Shown here one piece after another: positions 52,544 to 62,286 of a DNA stretch of 64,000 nt (position 1 is the stretch's first letter; every line of letters starts with the position of its first letter). Origin of the DNA: Synechococcus sp. WH 8101 (lineage in GTDB: Bacteria; Cyanobacteriota; Cyanobacteriia; PCC-6307; Cyanobiaceae); NCBI RefSeq assembly GCF_004209775.1, contig NZ_CP035914.1, positions 372,001 through 436,000 of the forward strand. Reading direction: 5' to 3'. The notes under the pieces are model-generated. The model did no database searches. It saw only the letters and a program-made list of their open reading frames with translations, and was not told the origin of the DNA. The translations under genes and the position numbers were made by a program.

Positions 52544-54160
52544 ATGGCCCGTTCCACGCCGTTGACACCTGATTCGCCGTTGTGCCCTGCTGCTGGTGAG
52601 CGGGTGTTGTTCGTGCGCCTGCCCTGCAATCCGATCTTTCCGATCGGGCCCATTTATCTGGCCGACCACCTGCACAAGTGCTTTCCGGCTCTCCCTCAGG
52701 CGTTTCTTGATCTGGCGGCCCTGCCCGTGCTCGATGTGCAGCGGGTGCTGTTGGCCGAGATCGATCGGTTCCGGCCCACCCTGTTGGTGTTCTCCTGGCG
52801 CGATATCCAGATCTATGCCCCGGTGGATGGTCGGGGGGGCAATCCGCTTCAGAACTCCTTTGAAGTCTTCTATGCCCAGAATCCGCTGAAGCGCCTGCGG
52901 GGCGCCCTGGGGGGAGCTCGGCTCATGGCCAGCCATTACGGCGAGCTCTGGCGCAATCAGCGTCTCGTGCGTCGGGGCCTGCGACAGGCCCGCCGCCATC
53001 AGCCTGCCGCCCGCGTGGTGTTGGGGGGTGGCGCCGTGAGTGTGTTCTATGAACAACTCGGTCGCTCCCTGCCCCGGGGCACGATCGTGTCGCTGGGGGA
53101 GGGAGAACCCCTGTTGGAGAAGTTGCTGCGCGGTGAAGCGATCACCACCGAGCGCTGTTACGTCGTCGGGGAAACGCCGCGACCGGGCCTGATTCACGAA
53201 CAGCCGGAGAGTCGGCCGAAAACCGCCTGCGATTACGACTACATCGCCAGGATCTGGCCCCAGCTCGATTGGTATCTCGAAGGCGGCGACTTCTACGTGG
53301 GTGTGCAGACCAAACGGGGTTGCCCTCACAATTGCTGCTACTGCGTTTACACCGTGGTGGAGGGCAAGCAGGTGCGCCTGAATCCGGTGGAGGAGGTGGT
53401 GAAGGAGATGCGCCAGCTCTATGACCGTGGCGTGCGCGGCTTCTGGTTCACCGACGCCCAGTTCATTCCGGCTCGCCGCTATATCGAGGATGCCAAAACC
53501 CTGTTGCGGGCGATCCAGGCCGAGGGGTTGGAGGGAATCCGCTGGGCGGCCTACATCCGGGCCGACAATCTCGATGCCGAGCTTGCCGAGCTCATGGTGG
53601 CCACCGGGATGAGCTATTTCGAGATCGGCATCACCTCCGGCTCCCAGGAGCTCGTGCGAAAGATGCGTATGGGGTACAACCTGCGCACCGTGCTGGAGAG
53701 CTGCCGGATGTTGGCGGCGGCAGGGTTCCGCGATCACGTGTCGGTGAATTACTCCTTCAACGTGATCGATGAGCGGCCTGAGACCATCCGGCAGACCGTG
53801 GCGTATCAAAGGGAACTGGAGCAGATCTTCGGTGCTGAGCGGGTGGAGCCTGCGATCTTCTTCATCGGGCTGCAGCCCCACACCCATCTCGAGCAGTACG
53901 GCTTTGATCAGGGGCTGCTCAAACCTGGTTACAACCCGATGAGCATGATGCCCTGGACCGCCCGAAAGCTGCTCTGGAATCCGGAGCCGATGGGTCGCAC
54001 CTTCGGCCGCCTCTGCCTGGAGGCGTTTGATCGCAATCCGACCGATTTCGGTCGCACCGTGATGGCGTTGTTGGAGCGGGATTACGGTCTAGCGCCGTTG
54101 GATGAAGCTCTGCGTGCTCCTGTTCAGGGGCGGGCGGCCTTGGCTCGGGCGGTGAGCTGA
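52544..54160 (+). CDS. B12-binding radical SAM protein linked to photosystem II
   Basis: A 538-residue radical SAM enzyme. The N-terminal region (about 20-200) looks like a cobalamin-binding Rossmann domain (VLFVRLPCNPIFPIGPIYLA, LGGGAVSVF); the radical SAM cluster motif is CPHNCCYC near residue 260 (CxxxCxxC), followed by GFWFTDAQFIP and YFEIGITSGSQELV. Homologues in cyanobacteria are, from memory, named photosystem II high-light acclimation radical SAM protein; divergence from psbA supports a link. The reaction is unknown. Confidence 0.85.
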   Translation: MARSTPLTPDSPLCPAAGERVLFVRLPCNPIFPIGPIYLADHLHKCFPALPQAFLDLAALPVLDVQRVLLAEIDRFRPTLLVFSWRDIQIYAPVDGRGGNPLQNSFEVFYAQNPLKRLRGALGGARLMASHYGELWRNQRLVRRGLRQARRHQPAARVVLGGGAVSVFYEQLGRSLPRGTIVSLGEGEPLLEKLLRGEAITTERCYVVGETPRPGLIHEQPESRPKTACDYDYIARIWPQLDWYLEGGDFYVGVQTKRGCPHNCCYCVYTVVEGKQVRLNPVEEVVKEMRQLYDRGVRGFWFTDAQFIPARRYIEDAKTLLRAIQAEGLEGIRWAAYIRADNLDAELAELMVATGMSYFEIGITSGSQELVRKMRMGYNLRTVLESCRMLAAAGFRDHVSVNYSFNVIDERPETIRQTVAYQRELEQIFGAERVEPAIFFIGLQPHTHLEQYGFDQGLLKPGYNPMSMMPWTARKLLWNPEPMGRTFGRLCLEAFDRNPTDFGRTVMALLERDYGLAPLDEALRAPVQGRAALARAVS

Positions 54161-54915
54161 CGCTGCACCCCCAGCAGGGCAGCGATGGCGACGATGCCCA
54201 CCAGGCCGCCGAGCGGGTTGCCACCCGGACCGGTGAGCCAGGTCGGTGAAGCTGGAGACCATGCCATTAGCCCGGCCTGAAGGGCAAACCAGCCCCCCAC
54301 GAGGCCACCGTGGAGCCCGATGCAGCCCCACAGCGAGCCGCCGTCTAGGCGGCGACGGCTTGCCAGGGTGAGGCCCAGCAGAAAAAGCCCGAGCAGTAGC
54401 CCCAGCATCGGCCAGAGACCGAGGTTGAAGCGGGTGTGCACCAGGCTGAAGATCAGGGCTTGGCCAGGCAGGGCCCAGCGCTCGCCGATCAACAGCTCCA
54501 GTTCCCCCCAGAGCCAGCCCCGGAACAGCAGTTCTTCGGCAAGGCCCACGCCGAAACACAGCACCAGGGCATTCCAGAGGCTGGCTGGGTCGAGCACGCC
54601 GATCCAAGTGCCCCAGGGGCCGGCGAGGCTGATGCCAGCGATCAGCAGGAGCAGAAGCAGGGCCCAGCCCAGGCCTCGCATCAGGGCCTTAACTTCGGCG
54701 GTCTGGCGTGCATCGCGGCGAAGCCCAAGGCAGTGCCAGGGCTGAGGGACCCGCCAGCGACTCCGCACCCAGCTCGGCAGCAGACAGAGAAACAGCAGCA
54801 GGCTGATCAAGGTTCCGAGCAGATCCAGGCTCCCCCTCGGCAAGTCTGGGATCAGGGCCCCGACCGGTTGGATCAGCAGCCACCCCAGCCCATAGAGGGC
54901 TGGAATGAACACCAC
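54124..54915 (-). CDS. CPBP-family intramembrane glutamic protease
   Basis: A 263-residue membrane protein with about eight spans and the CAAX-protease/bacteriocin-processing motifs: GLAEELLFRGWLWGEL (EExxxR, about residue 125) and IFSLVHTRFNLG (FxxxH), followed by LWGCIGLHGGLVGGW. These residues form the catalytic center in Rce1-like proteases. Substrate unknown. The start is a GTG at 54915; coding-like sequence (SLWESWLGQRRRWLPT) continues upstream without a standard start codon, so the true start is unsure. It overlaps the radical SAM gene by 37 nt. Confidence 0.8.
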   Translation of the reverse strand: MVFIPALYGLGWLLIQPVGALIPDLPRGSLDLLGTLISLLLFLCLLPSWVRSRWRVPQPWHCLGLRRDARQTAEVKALMRGLGWALLLLLLIAGISLAGPWGTWIGVLDPASLWNALVLCFGVGLAEELLFRGWLWGELELLIGERWALPGQALIFSLVHTRFNLGLWPMLGLLLGLFLLGLTLASRRRLDGGSLWGCIGLHGGLVGGWFALQAGLMAWSPASPTWLTGPGGNPLGGLVGIVAIAALLGVQRQLTARAKAARP

Positions 54916-54983
54916 GGTGGGGAGCCAGCGACGGCGCTGTCCAAGCCAGCTCTCCCAGAGGGAGGGGCGGCGGCTGGGGGCGG

Positions 54984-55340
54984 TCAGGTCTCGGGCTCCA
55001 GCGTGCTGGTGAGGCCCTTGGCCTTCAGGGTTTCGCAGTAGAACTCAGCCGGCTCGAGATCACACACAATCACCAGCCCCACACCGGTGTTGTGGGCTTC
55101 GAGCATCACCGCCATGGCGTCCTGCTCGCTGAGCTGTGGCACGACCTGCCGCAGGGTCGTCACCACATACTCCATCGTGTTGACCGGATCGTTGTGCAGC
55201 AACACCTTGTAGCGGGGAGACTGTTTCCTCACCCGCTCGGTTTGTTTGTCGAGCACGGCGGCCCCGCCGGGGCTGGGGCTGGAGGTGGAACCCACCATGG
55301 CCAGATCGCTGCGGTGCATTGAATGTAAGGCGGCCATCAT
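54984..55340 (-). CDS. clpS: ClpS adaptor protein
   Basis: A 118-residue adaptor that delivers N-degron substrates to the ClpCP protease. The core reads [20 protein letters not shown] (about residues 44-63), [20 protein letters not shown] and [20 protein letters not shown]-terminal ~35 residues are a disordered Ser/Pro/Gly extension. It starts inside the dapL stop region (4-nt overlap). Alternative ATGs exist at the N-terminus. Confidence 0.93.
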   Translation of the reverse strand: MMAALHSMHRSDLAMVGSTSSPSPGGAAVLDKQTERVRKQSPRYKVLLHNDPVNTMEYVVTTLRQVVPQLSEQDAMAVMLEAHNTGVGLVIVCDLEPAEFYCETLKAKGLTSTLEPET

Positions 55341-56572
55341 CCGAGGCGACGGATCCGGGCCATGGCCTCCTCCACGTTGCTGCGGCTGTTGAAGGCGGAG
55401 AGACGGAAGTAGCCCTCACCGGCGGCGCCGAAACCACTGCCGGGGGTGCCCACCACATGGGCTTTGTGCAGAAGATGGTCAAAGAAACCCCAGGAGTCGA
55501 GGCCCTCGGGTGTCTTCAGCCACACATAGGGAGCATGTTCGCCGCCATGCACCTCGATCCCCGCGGCTGACAACTCGCGTCGAATGATGGCGGCGTTCTC
55601 CATGTAGAAGGTCACCAGTGCCTTCACTTCGGCCTGGCCCTGGGGTGAATACACCGCTTCCGCCCCCCGCTGAATGATGTAACTCACCCCGTTGAACTTG
55701 GTGCTCTGGCGGCGATTCCACAGGCCCCACAGTTCCACCTCGCTGCCATCGGCAGTCTGGCCCTTGAGCCCCTTCGGCACCACGGTGAAGGCACAGCGGG
55801 TGCCCGTGAAGCCCGCGTTTTTGGAGAAGGAGCGAAATTCGATGGCGCAGTCGCGGGCGCCCTCGATTTCGTAGATCGAATGCGGCAGGGAGGGATCCTG
55901 GATGAAGGCTTCATAGGCCGCATCGAACAGGATCAGGGCCTTATGGGCGCGGGCGTAATCGACCCAGGCTTTCAGCTGTTCCTTGCTGGCCACCGCGCCG
56001 GTGGGGTTGTTGGGGAAGCAGAGATAGATCAGATCCACCGGTTCGCTGGGGATCTGGGCGGCGAAGCCGTTCTCGGCACTGATCGGCAGGTAACGAAGGC
56101 CGCCGTAACGACCGTTGTCACCAGCCTCGCCGGTGCGGCCGGCCATCACGTTGCTGTCGACATACACCGGATACACCGGATCGGTGACGGCGATGCGATT
56201 GCCCTCTCCGAGAATGTCGAGAATGTTGCTGCTGTCGCATTTGGAGCCGTCGGAGACAAAGATCTCCTCCGCATCCACGGCACAGCCCCGCGCCTGGAAA
56301 TCGTTGGTAGCGATCGCTTCGCGGAGCCAGCCATACCCCTGTTCGGGCCCATAGCCATGAAAGCCCTCCGGCGTGCCCATCGCGTCGATGGCCGTCTTCA
56401 TCGCCTCGCGGCAAGCCTGGGGCAGCGGTTCGGTTACATCACCGATCCCCAGGCGGATCAGGGCTGCATCAGGATGCTCGGCGCTGAAGCTCTTCACCCG
56501 GCGGGCGATCTCCGGAAACAGATAGCCGGCTTTGAGTTTCAGATAGTTGCTGTTGACCAGAACCACGGGCAC
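55337..56572 (-). CDS. dapL: LL-diaminopimelate aminotransferase
   Basis: A PLP enzyme making LL-diaminopimelate directly from tetrahydrodipicolinate, the lysine/peptidoglycan route used by cyanobacteria and plants. The 411-residue protein has [16 protein letters not shown] at the N-terminus, [23 protein letters not shown], the PLP Lys in [14 protein letters not shown] (about residue 250), and [10 protein letters not shown]. The start is a GTG; a second GTG lies 6 nt later. clpS follows, overlapping by 4 nt. Confidence 0.95.
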   Translation of the reverse strand: MPVVLVNSNYLKLKAGYLFPEIARRVKSFSAEHPDAALIRLGIGDVTEPLPQACREAMKTAIDAMGTPEGFHGYGPEQGYGWLREAIATNDFQARGCAVDAEEIFVSDGSKCDSSNILDILGEGNRIAVTDPVYPVYVDSNVMAGRTGEAGDNGRYGGLRYLPISAENGFAAQIPSEPVDLIYLCFPNNPTGAVASKEQLKAWVDYARAHKALILFDAAYEAFIQDPSLPHSIYEIEGARDCAIEFRSFSKNAGFTGTRCAFTVVPKGLKGQTADGSEVELWGLWNRRQSTKFNGVSYIIQRGAEAVYSPQGQAEVKALVTFYMENAAIIRRELSAAGIEVHGGEHAPYVWLKTPEGLDSWGFFDHLLHKAHVVGTPGSGFGAAGEGYFRLSAFNSRSNVEEAMARIRRLG

Positions 56573-56660
56573 AGGGGGGCGTTTCTGGAGGGCATCCTGC
56601 TATGCGGTCGGCAGGTCCGGGGAGATCGCTCCATACGATGCGGAAAGCGCTTGCCTGGCC

Positions 56661-59363
56661 ATGACCATTGCGCCCACCAGCCCTGCCTCCGGGACCCCAG
56701 CTGGATCGGCGCCGGCTCTGGATCGGTGGCCGCCGGTGGCGTTTGAAGCGCTCGTGTCCGAGGGCATCAACAAGCCCGCGCGCTACATGGGCCATGAGCT
56801 GGGGGTGAAGCCTCGCGATTGGATGAACGCCAAGGTGCGTTGGGCCCTCACCTACCCCGAGGTCTACGAGGTGGGGGCCAGCAATCTCGGCCACATCATT
56901 CTGTATTCCATCCTCAATGCTGTTCCTGGTCAGCTCTGCGATCGCGCCTATCTGCCCGCGAGTGATCTGGCCACGCGCCTGAGAGATCGCCAGCTTCCCC
57001 TGTTCGCGGTGGAGAGTCGGCGCCCTTTGCCGGCCTTCGACATCCTTGGTTTCAGTCTCAGTTACGAGCTGGGGGCCACCAACATCCTCGAGATGCTGGA
57101 TCTGGCCGGCGTGCCGTTGCGTGCCAGCGAACGGGGCGATCGCCCGTTGCAGGATCCCGAGGCGCCGCCGCTGATCTTTGCGGGTGGACCGACGGCCACC
57201 AGCAACCCTGAGCCCTACGCCGCCTTCTTCGATTTCATTGCCCTCGGCGATGGGGAGGAACTGCTGCCCGAAATCGGGCTGGTGGTGGCCGATGCCAAGG
57301 CAGCGGGCTGGTCCCGCTCCCGTCTGCTTCGCGATCTCGCCCAGGTGCCGGGCGTATATGTGCCCTCGCTCTATGCCCCCGGCGCCGACGGCGTCACGGT
57401 GGAGCCCCTGCATGCCGATCTGCCCCGACGCCTGTTGCGTCGCGTCGCCACCCCCATGCCGCACTACGCCATGGGCCTGGTGCCCCACGTGGAAACCGTT
57501 CATGACCGGCTCACCGTGGAGATCCGCCGCGGCTGCACCCGCGGCTGTCGGTTCTGCCAACCCGGCATGCTCACCCGCCCCGCCCGTGACGTGGAGCCCG
57601 AGGCCGTGATCGAGGCGGTGGAAACCGGGATGGAGATGACCGGTTACAGCGACTTCTCCCTGCTGTCGCTCAGCTGCAGCGATTACCTGGCCCTGCCGGC
57701 GGTTGGGGTGGAGTTGCGCAACCGTCTGGCCGATCGCAACGTGACGCTTCAGCTGCCCAGCCAGCGGGTCGATCGTTTTGATGACGACATCGCCCACATC
57801 CTCGGTGGCGGTCGCCAGGCCGGTCTCACCTTTGCGCCGGAAGCGGGAACGCAGCGTTTGCGCGACATCGTCAACAAGGGCCTCACCGATGCGGATCTGC
57901 TCAACGGAATCCGCACAGCGATGCAGAACGGGTATCGCAAGGTGAAGCTCTATTTCATGATCGGTTTGCCCGGGGAAACGGATGCCGATGTGCTCGGCAT
58001 CGCCGAGACCTGCCGGATGCTTCAAGAGCGCTGCCGCGACCTGGGGCGGCTGACTCTGAACATCACGATCAGCAACTTCACGCCTAAGCCCCACACACCG
58101 TTTCAGTGGCACAGCGTGTCCACCAGCGAGTTCCGGCGTCGCCAGGAGCTGTTGCGGCACGCGTCCCGGTCGCTCCGGGGGGTGCGGTTCAACTTCACCG
58201 ATGTGCGGCTGTCAGCGATGGAAGACTTCGTGGGGCGAGGTGACCGGCGCCTGGCCCCCGTGATCGAGGCGGCCTGGCGCGCCGGCGCCGGCATGGATGC
58301 CTGGTTTGAGTCGTTGGATCGCACCTATGCCGCCTGGACGGAAGCGATCGCTGCCGCCGGGCTTGAGGGTCGCTACCGGGATCTCGAGCTCGGCGGCTGG
58401 AGTGCAGCCGCTGCGTTGGATCGGGAGGATCTGGAGCGGTTCTGCCTCCAGCCGCTGCCCTGGGATCACATCGATACTGGCCTTGCTAAGACCTGGCTGG
58501 CCGAGGATCTGCAACGGGCGCTGGCGGCGGCGGTGGTGCCCGATTGTTCCTTCGAGGGGTGCAGCAGCTGCGGGGTGTGTGGACCGGACCTCGGTCACAA
58601 CGTGGTGGTGCCTCCCCCCCCGGTGCCCGAGCAGCGGCCAACGCTGCCACCGCCGAGTGCCCGGGTCTGCCGCCTTCGCTTCGGCTTCAGCAAAACAGGC
58701 GCGATGGCCCTGCTCAGTCATCTTGATTTGGTGCGGATGCTGGAGCGGTCCCTGCGGCGTTCCGGCTTGCCGGTGAGTTACACCGGCGGATTTCACCCCC
58801 TGCCCCGCCTGCAGATCGCCCTGGCCCTTCCCCTGGGGGTGGAAGCCTATGGGGAATGGTTGGATCTCGAATTTCTGGAGATGGTGGATCCTGCCGCTGT
58901 GATGCAGGTCTGGCAGCGCACGCTTCCCGCTGGCTTCCAGCTGCGCTCGGTGGAAGCGGTGCCTGTCTCCGAGCCCAGCCTGTCGCAACGGCTGGCATCG
59001 GCCGAATGGCGATTTTGTCTTCGAGTGGTGTCAGGCGAGACCCTGACGCCCGCGCGGTGGGATGGGGCGATTGATGCCGTGTTGGCCAGGGAGGTGTTGG
59101 TGTGGCACGACACCGATAAAAAAGGGCGGCCGCGGCAGCGGGACTGCCGCCCCTCGCTCCTGGCCTTGCGTCGATTCGAAGAGGAGCCGGCCGGCGTCAT
59201 GCCCTTCGCCCTCGAGGCTGCCATCGATGCCCAGGGGCGCAGCCTCAGGCCAGGTCAACTTCAGCATTGGCTTGCGGAAGCCCTGGCGCTCGAGCTGAGC
59301 GTTCACTCCCTCGAGCGCACAGCGTTACGGCTGCATCCCGCCGCCACGCCAGTGCTAGGTTGA
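56661..59363 (+). CDS. B12-binding radical SAM protein with C-terminal DUF2344 domain (TIGR03960 type)
   Basis: A 900-residue protein of the TIGR03960 family. It begins with a cobalamin-binding-like region (about 30-280, with FDILGFSLSYELGATNILEML in part and IFAGGPTATSNPEP), then the radical SAM cluster in RRGCTRGCRFCQPGM (about residues 290-304), and ends in a DUF2344/TIGR03936 domain (about 670-850: FGFSKTGAMALLSHLDLVRM, then YTGGFHPLPRLQIALALPLG). Members sit next to RNase E/G genes, as here; a link to tRNA or rRNA modification is plausible but unproved. Confidence 0.88.
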   Translation: MTIAPTSPASGTPAGSAPALDRWPPVAFEALVSEGINKPARYMGHELGVKPRDWMNAKVRWALTYPEVYEVGASNLGHIILYSILNAVPGQLCDRAYLPASDLATRLRDRQLPLFAVESRRPLPAFDILGFSLSYELGATNILEMLDLAGVPLRASERGDRPLQDPEAPPLIFAGGPTATSNPEPYAAFFDFIALGDGEELLPEIGLVVADAKAAGWSRSRLLRDLAQVPGVYVPSLYAPGADGVTVEPLHADLPRRLLRRVATPMPHYAMGLVPHVETVHDRLTVEIRRGCTRGCRFCQPGMLTRPARDVEPEAVIEAVETGMEMTGYSDFSLLSLSCSDYLALPAVGVELRNRLADRNVTLQLPSQRVDRFDDDIAHILGGGRQAGLTFAPEAGTQRLRDIVNKGLTDADLLNGIRTAMQNGYRKVKLYFMIGLPGETDADVLGIAETCRMLQERCRDLGRLTLNITISNFTPKPHTPFQWHSVSTSEFRRRQELLRHASRSLRGVRFNFTDVRLSAMEDFVGRGDRRLAPVIEAAWRAGAGMDAWFESLDRTYAAWTEAIAAAGLEGRYRDLELGGWSAAAALDREDLERFCLQPLPWDHIDTGLAKTWLAEDLQRALAAAVVPDCSFEGCSSCGVCGPDLGHNVVVPPPPVPEQRPTLPPPSARVCRLRFGFSKTGAMALLSHLDLVRMLERSLRRSGLPVSYTGGFHPLPRLQIALALPLGVEAYGEWLDLEFLEMVDPAAVMQVWQRTLPAGFQLRSVEAVPVSEPSLSQRLASAEWRFCLRVVSGETLTPARWDGAIDAVLAREVLVWHDTDKKGRPRQRDCRPSLLALRRFEEEPAGVMPFALEAAIDAQGRSLRPGQLQHWLAEALALELSVHSLERTALRLHPAATPVLG

Positions 59364-59630
59364 CATCAAGACGACACCTGATGGGCGTTTTCGCCATCAC
59401 GACGTCCCGGCTTCTTGCTCCCAGATCCTGAGGACAACGAGGCCCTACCGCCTCCGGTTCCGTCCAATTCGATGGTTGGGTCGGACCTGTTCATAGGAGG
59501 TCATCCTCCGATTTCTTTGATAGCGGCTCCAGCCATTGCGGCTCTAGCCCTGGTTGTTTCTTCCCCGTGCAGCGGGCCGGTCGGCCCTTGATCGGGTTCC
59601 AGCCCCGACGGGCGCTCACTGACCTTCTCC
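59364..59630 (+). promoter_or_regulatory. Long structured leader of rne
   Basis: 267 nt without a gene. It contains a perfect hairpin GGAGG-TCAT-CCTCC (59496-59509), a second hairpin GGGCCG-GT-CGGCCC (59574-59587), and a near-duplicate of GCGGCTCCAGCC (59523-59534 and 59539-59550). The long structured leader recalls the autoregulatory rne leader of E. coli; that role here is inference. Confidence 0.5.
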
Positions 59631-61628
59631 ATGCCCCAGCAGATAGTCATCGCCGAGCAGCTGCGGATCGCCGCAGTGCTCACCGATGAGCGTGTTGATG
59701 AACTGATCGTTGCCCAGGGCCGATACCAGATCGGTGACGTGTATCTCGGCACCGTTGAAAATGTTCTGCCTGGAATCGACGCTGCTTTCGTCAACATCGG
59801 TGAAAGTGAGAAGAATGGATTTATTCATGTCACCGATCTCGGCCCCCTTCGTCTGAAGAAAGGAGCGGCCGGCATCACCGAATTGCTCGAGCCCCGTCAG
59901 CGGGTGTTGGTGCAGGTGATGAAGGAGCCCACCGGCACCAAGGGGCCGAGGCTCACCGGCAACCTGGCCTTGCCCGGTCGCTATCTGGTGCTTCAGCCCA
60001 GTGGTCAGGGCGTGAACATCTCTCGCCGCATCAGTGCCGAAGGAGAGCGCAATCGTTTGCGGGCCCTCGGTGTGTTGGTGAAGCCACCCGGTGCGGGCTT
60101 GCTGATCCGCACGGAAGCGGAGGGGATCAGCGAGGAGCTGTTGATCGATGACCTCGAGGCCCTGTTGCGGCAATGGGAGGCGATCCAGCGGGCTGCAGAA
60201 ACGGCCACCCCTCCGGTGCTCCTCAACCGTGATGAAGACTTCATCCATCGCATCCTGCGCGATCACACCGGCCCTGAGCTGGTGCGCGTTGTGGTGGATG
60301 ACTCCGCTGCGGTGGAGCGGGTGAGCAGCTTCCTGGGTGAGGAGGGCGCCAATGTGCTGGTGGAGTCCCACCCGGAGCCGGGCGAACTTCTCGAGCATTA
60401 CAAGGTCAATGCGGCCATCCGGGATGCCCTCAAGCCCCGCGTCGACCTTCCCTCCGGCGGCTACGTGATCATCGAGCCCACCGAGGCGCTCACGGTGATC
60501 GATGTCAATTCCGGCTCGTTCACCCGTTCGGCCAATGCGCGCGAAACGGTGTTGTGGACCAACTGTGAGGCGGCAGTGGAGATCGCCCGACAGCTGAAAT
60601 TGCGCAACATTGGTGGCGTGATCATTGTCGATTTCATCGACATGGATTCGCGCCGTGATCAGCTCCAATTGCTGGAGTACTTCACCGCCGCGATTCGCGA
60701 CGACAGTGCCCGGCCTCAGATCGCCCAGCTCACGGAGCTCGGTCTCGTGGAGCTGACCCGTAAACGCCAGGGCCAGAACATCTACGAGCTGTTTGGACGG
60801 GCCTGCCCCAGCTGCGGAGGTCTGGGCCATGTGGCGGTGCTGCCCGGCAAGGATCTGCTGCAACCGTTGGCCACGGCAACGGGCCTGGTGCGCTCGGCTG
60901 CGTCGGCCCGGGCGGAGGTGGCGCCTCCTGCGGAGGCTGGATCCGGCCGTCGCCGTCGCGGCGGGCGGGGGCGTGGCGGTTCTGCTACCGCCGCTGACGA
61001 TGCCATCAGCACCGTCAGTGCCGACTCCAGTTCGGCCGAGGTGGATGTGTCGGATGCCGTAGCCACCCAGGAGCTGCCATCCCGCCGCCAGGATCCTGAG
61101 TTGGTGGCTGTGCCGATGACGGATCAGCAGGAGGAGGTGTATGGCTGGTTGGGCCTCAATCCTGCGCTGCTCTTGGATGAGCCGCCCGAGAGTGACAACC
61201 TTATGGTGCGGGTCGTTCGTCCCGGTGCCGATCCGGAGGCGGTGTTGGAGGAGGCACGCCAGCACTTGGCTGCTGCGGGCAGTCGGCGGCGGCGGCGTGG
61301 CAGTCGGGGCGGCAGCCGGAGCAACGGTCGCGGTACTGGCGCGAACGGTGACGCAAGCGCTGCCGATCGCGCCGGTGGGGAGCGCGACGCTGCCCCTCTG
61401 ATGGTGGAGATCACGCCGCTGGAGATCACCCCGTTCGACACCAACCCTCTTGAGCCTGCACCGCAGGCGCTTGAACCGCAGGCGCTTGAACCTCAGACGC
61501 CTGCACCTCAGATGCCTGAACCCGCCAGCACCATGGCCTCTCCTGCCATCAGCGTCGACGAGGGCGTCGATCCGGATCAGGAGCCTCGCCGCCGCCGTCG
61601 CCGCTCCTCGGCGGCCACGGCGGATTGA
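59631..61628 (+). CDS. rne: Ribonuclease E/G
   Basis: The main endonuclease of mRNA decay and rRNA processing. The 665-residue protein has an S1 RNA-binding domain (about 35-120), the 5'-sensor/DNase I-like core with catalytic DVNSGSF (about 290) and DFIDMD (about 335), and a zinc-link CPSCGG (about 391). The C-terminal half is disordered and basic, ending in RRRRRRSSA, which in cyanobacterial RNase E is the conserved nonapeptide that recruits PNPase. A 15-nt tandem repeat lies at 61446-61520. Confidence 0.96.
   Translation: MPQQIVIAEQLRIAAVLTDERVDELIVAQGRYQIGDVYLGTVENVLPGIDAAFVNIGESEKNGFIHVTDLGPLRLKKGAAGITELLEPRQRVLVQVMKEPTGTKGPRLTGNLALPGRYLVLQPSGQGVNISRRISAEGERNRLRALGVLVKPPGAGLLIRTEAEGISEELLIDDLEALLRQWEAIQRAAETATPPVLLNRDEDFIHRILRDHTGPELVRVVVDDSAAVERVSSFLGEEGANVLVESHPEPGELLEHYKVNAAIRDALKPRVDLPSGGYVIIEPTEALTVIDVNSGSFTRSANARETVLWTNCEAAVEIARQLKLRNIGGVIIVDFIDMDSRRDQLQLLEYFTAAIRDDSARPQIAQLTELGLVELTRKRQGQNIYELFGRACPSCGGLGHVAVLPGKDLLQPLATATGLVRSAASARAEVAPPAEAGSGRRRRGGRGRGGSATAADDAISTVSADSSSAEVDVSDAVATQELPSRRQDPELVAVPMTDQQEEVYGWLGLNPALLLDEPPESDNLMVRVVRPGADPEAVLEEARQHLAAAGSRRRRRGSRGGSRSNGRGTGANGDASAADRAGGERDAAPLMVEITPLEITPFDTNPLEPAPQALEPQALEPQTPAPQMPEPASTMASPAISVDEGVDPDQEPRRRRRRSSAATAD
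61446..61520 (+). repeat. 15-nt tandem repeat in the rne C-terminal linker
   Basis: CCGCAGGCGCTTGAA occurs twice exactly (61461-61490) and is followed by two diverged copies (61491-61520) and preceded by a weaker one. It encodes a Pro-Gln-Ala-Leu-Glu pentapeptide, so copy number change keeps the frame. Confidence 0.8.
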
Positions 61629-61647
61629 TTCCCTGTCCAGAGCCGCG

Positions 61648-62286
61648 ATGGCGGAATGGACAGCGGGGGTGGATGAAGTCGGCAGGGGCTGTTGGTTCGG
61701 TCCGGTGCTGGCGGCGGCCGTGGTGTTGTCGGAGCCTGCAGCGTCGCGGCTGCTGGCCCAAGGGCTCACCGACAGCAAGCGGCTCAGCCAGCGTCGTCGC
61801 GCTCAGCTGGTGCCCTTGATTGAAGCGGAGGCCTGCGCCTGGGCCCTGGGGCAGGCGTCGGCACAGGACATTGACAGCGGAGGCATTCGCGCAGCGACCG
61901 AGCTGGCGATGCTGCGCGCCCTGCAGCGCCTGCCTCGATGTCCTGATCTGGTGCTGGTGGATGGGGTGTTGCCGCTTCGGCCCTGGCTGGGCCCCCAGGA
62001 GACGATCGTGCGAGGTGACAGCCACTGTGCCTCCATTGCCGCCGCAAGTGTGTTGGCCAAGCAAGCCCGCGATGGCCTGATTCAACGTCTGGCTTCCCGT
62101 TTTCCTGAGTACGGCCTGGAGCGCCATGCCGGCTATGGCACGGCCCAGCATCGCCAAGCGCTGCTGAGCCACGGCCCCACGCCTCTGCATCGCCACACCT
62201 TTTTGCGCAAGCTGTTCAGCGCGAGGCCGGATCCCGGCACCAGGCCCGAAAGTCCGCCACCAGCTGCCGACCGACGCGTCCCTTGA
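61648..62286 (+). CDS. rnhB: Ribonuclease HII
   Basis: It removes ribonucleotides from DNA-RNA hybrids. The 212-residue protein opens with [20 protein letters not shown], whose Asp and Glu are metal ligands, followed by [12 protein letters not shown] and [19 protein letters not shown] (catalytic Asp), ending in [10 protein letters not shown]. The frame is open further upstream inside rne, but [11 protein letters not shown] is the start. Its last 71 nt overlap the convergent DUF1997 gene, giving it a longer-than-usual C-terminal tail. Confidence 0.94.
   Translation: MAEWTAGVDEVGRGCWFGPVLAAAVVLSEPAASRLLAQGLTDSKRLSQRRRAQLVPLIEAEACAWALGQASAQDIDSGGIRAATELAMLRALQRLPRCPDLVLVDGVLPLRPWLGPQETIVRGDSHCASIAAASVLAKQARDGLIQRLASRFPEYGLERHAGYGTAQHRQALLSHGPTPLHRHTFLRKLFSARPDPGTRPESPPPAADRRVP

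Noticed and set aside
50824-52572. 582-residue plus-strand open frame over psbA and the cupin gene
   Set aside because: Antisense to psbA; the repetitive Val/Glu/His/Gly pattern is what D1 codons give when read backwards.
52517-53887. 456-residue minus-strand open frame over the radical SAM gene
   Set aside because: Opposite strand of a gene with a clear CxxxCxxC motif; no independent support.
56469-58160. 563-residue minus-strand open frame over the TIGR03960 gene
   Set aside because: Shadow of a conserved radical SAM gene; composition biased and motif-free.
59496-59509. GGAGG-TCAT-CCTCC in the rne leader as a terminator of the upstream gene
   Set aside because: The stem is only 5 bp and is not followed by a T-run; it is better described as leader structure.
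59616-61778. 720-residue minus-strand open frame over rne
   Set aside because: Antisense to the confidently assigned RNase E; rich in His, Gln and Arg with no recognisable domain.
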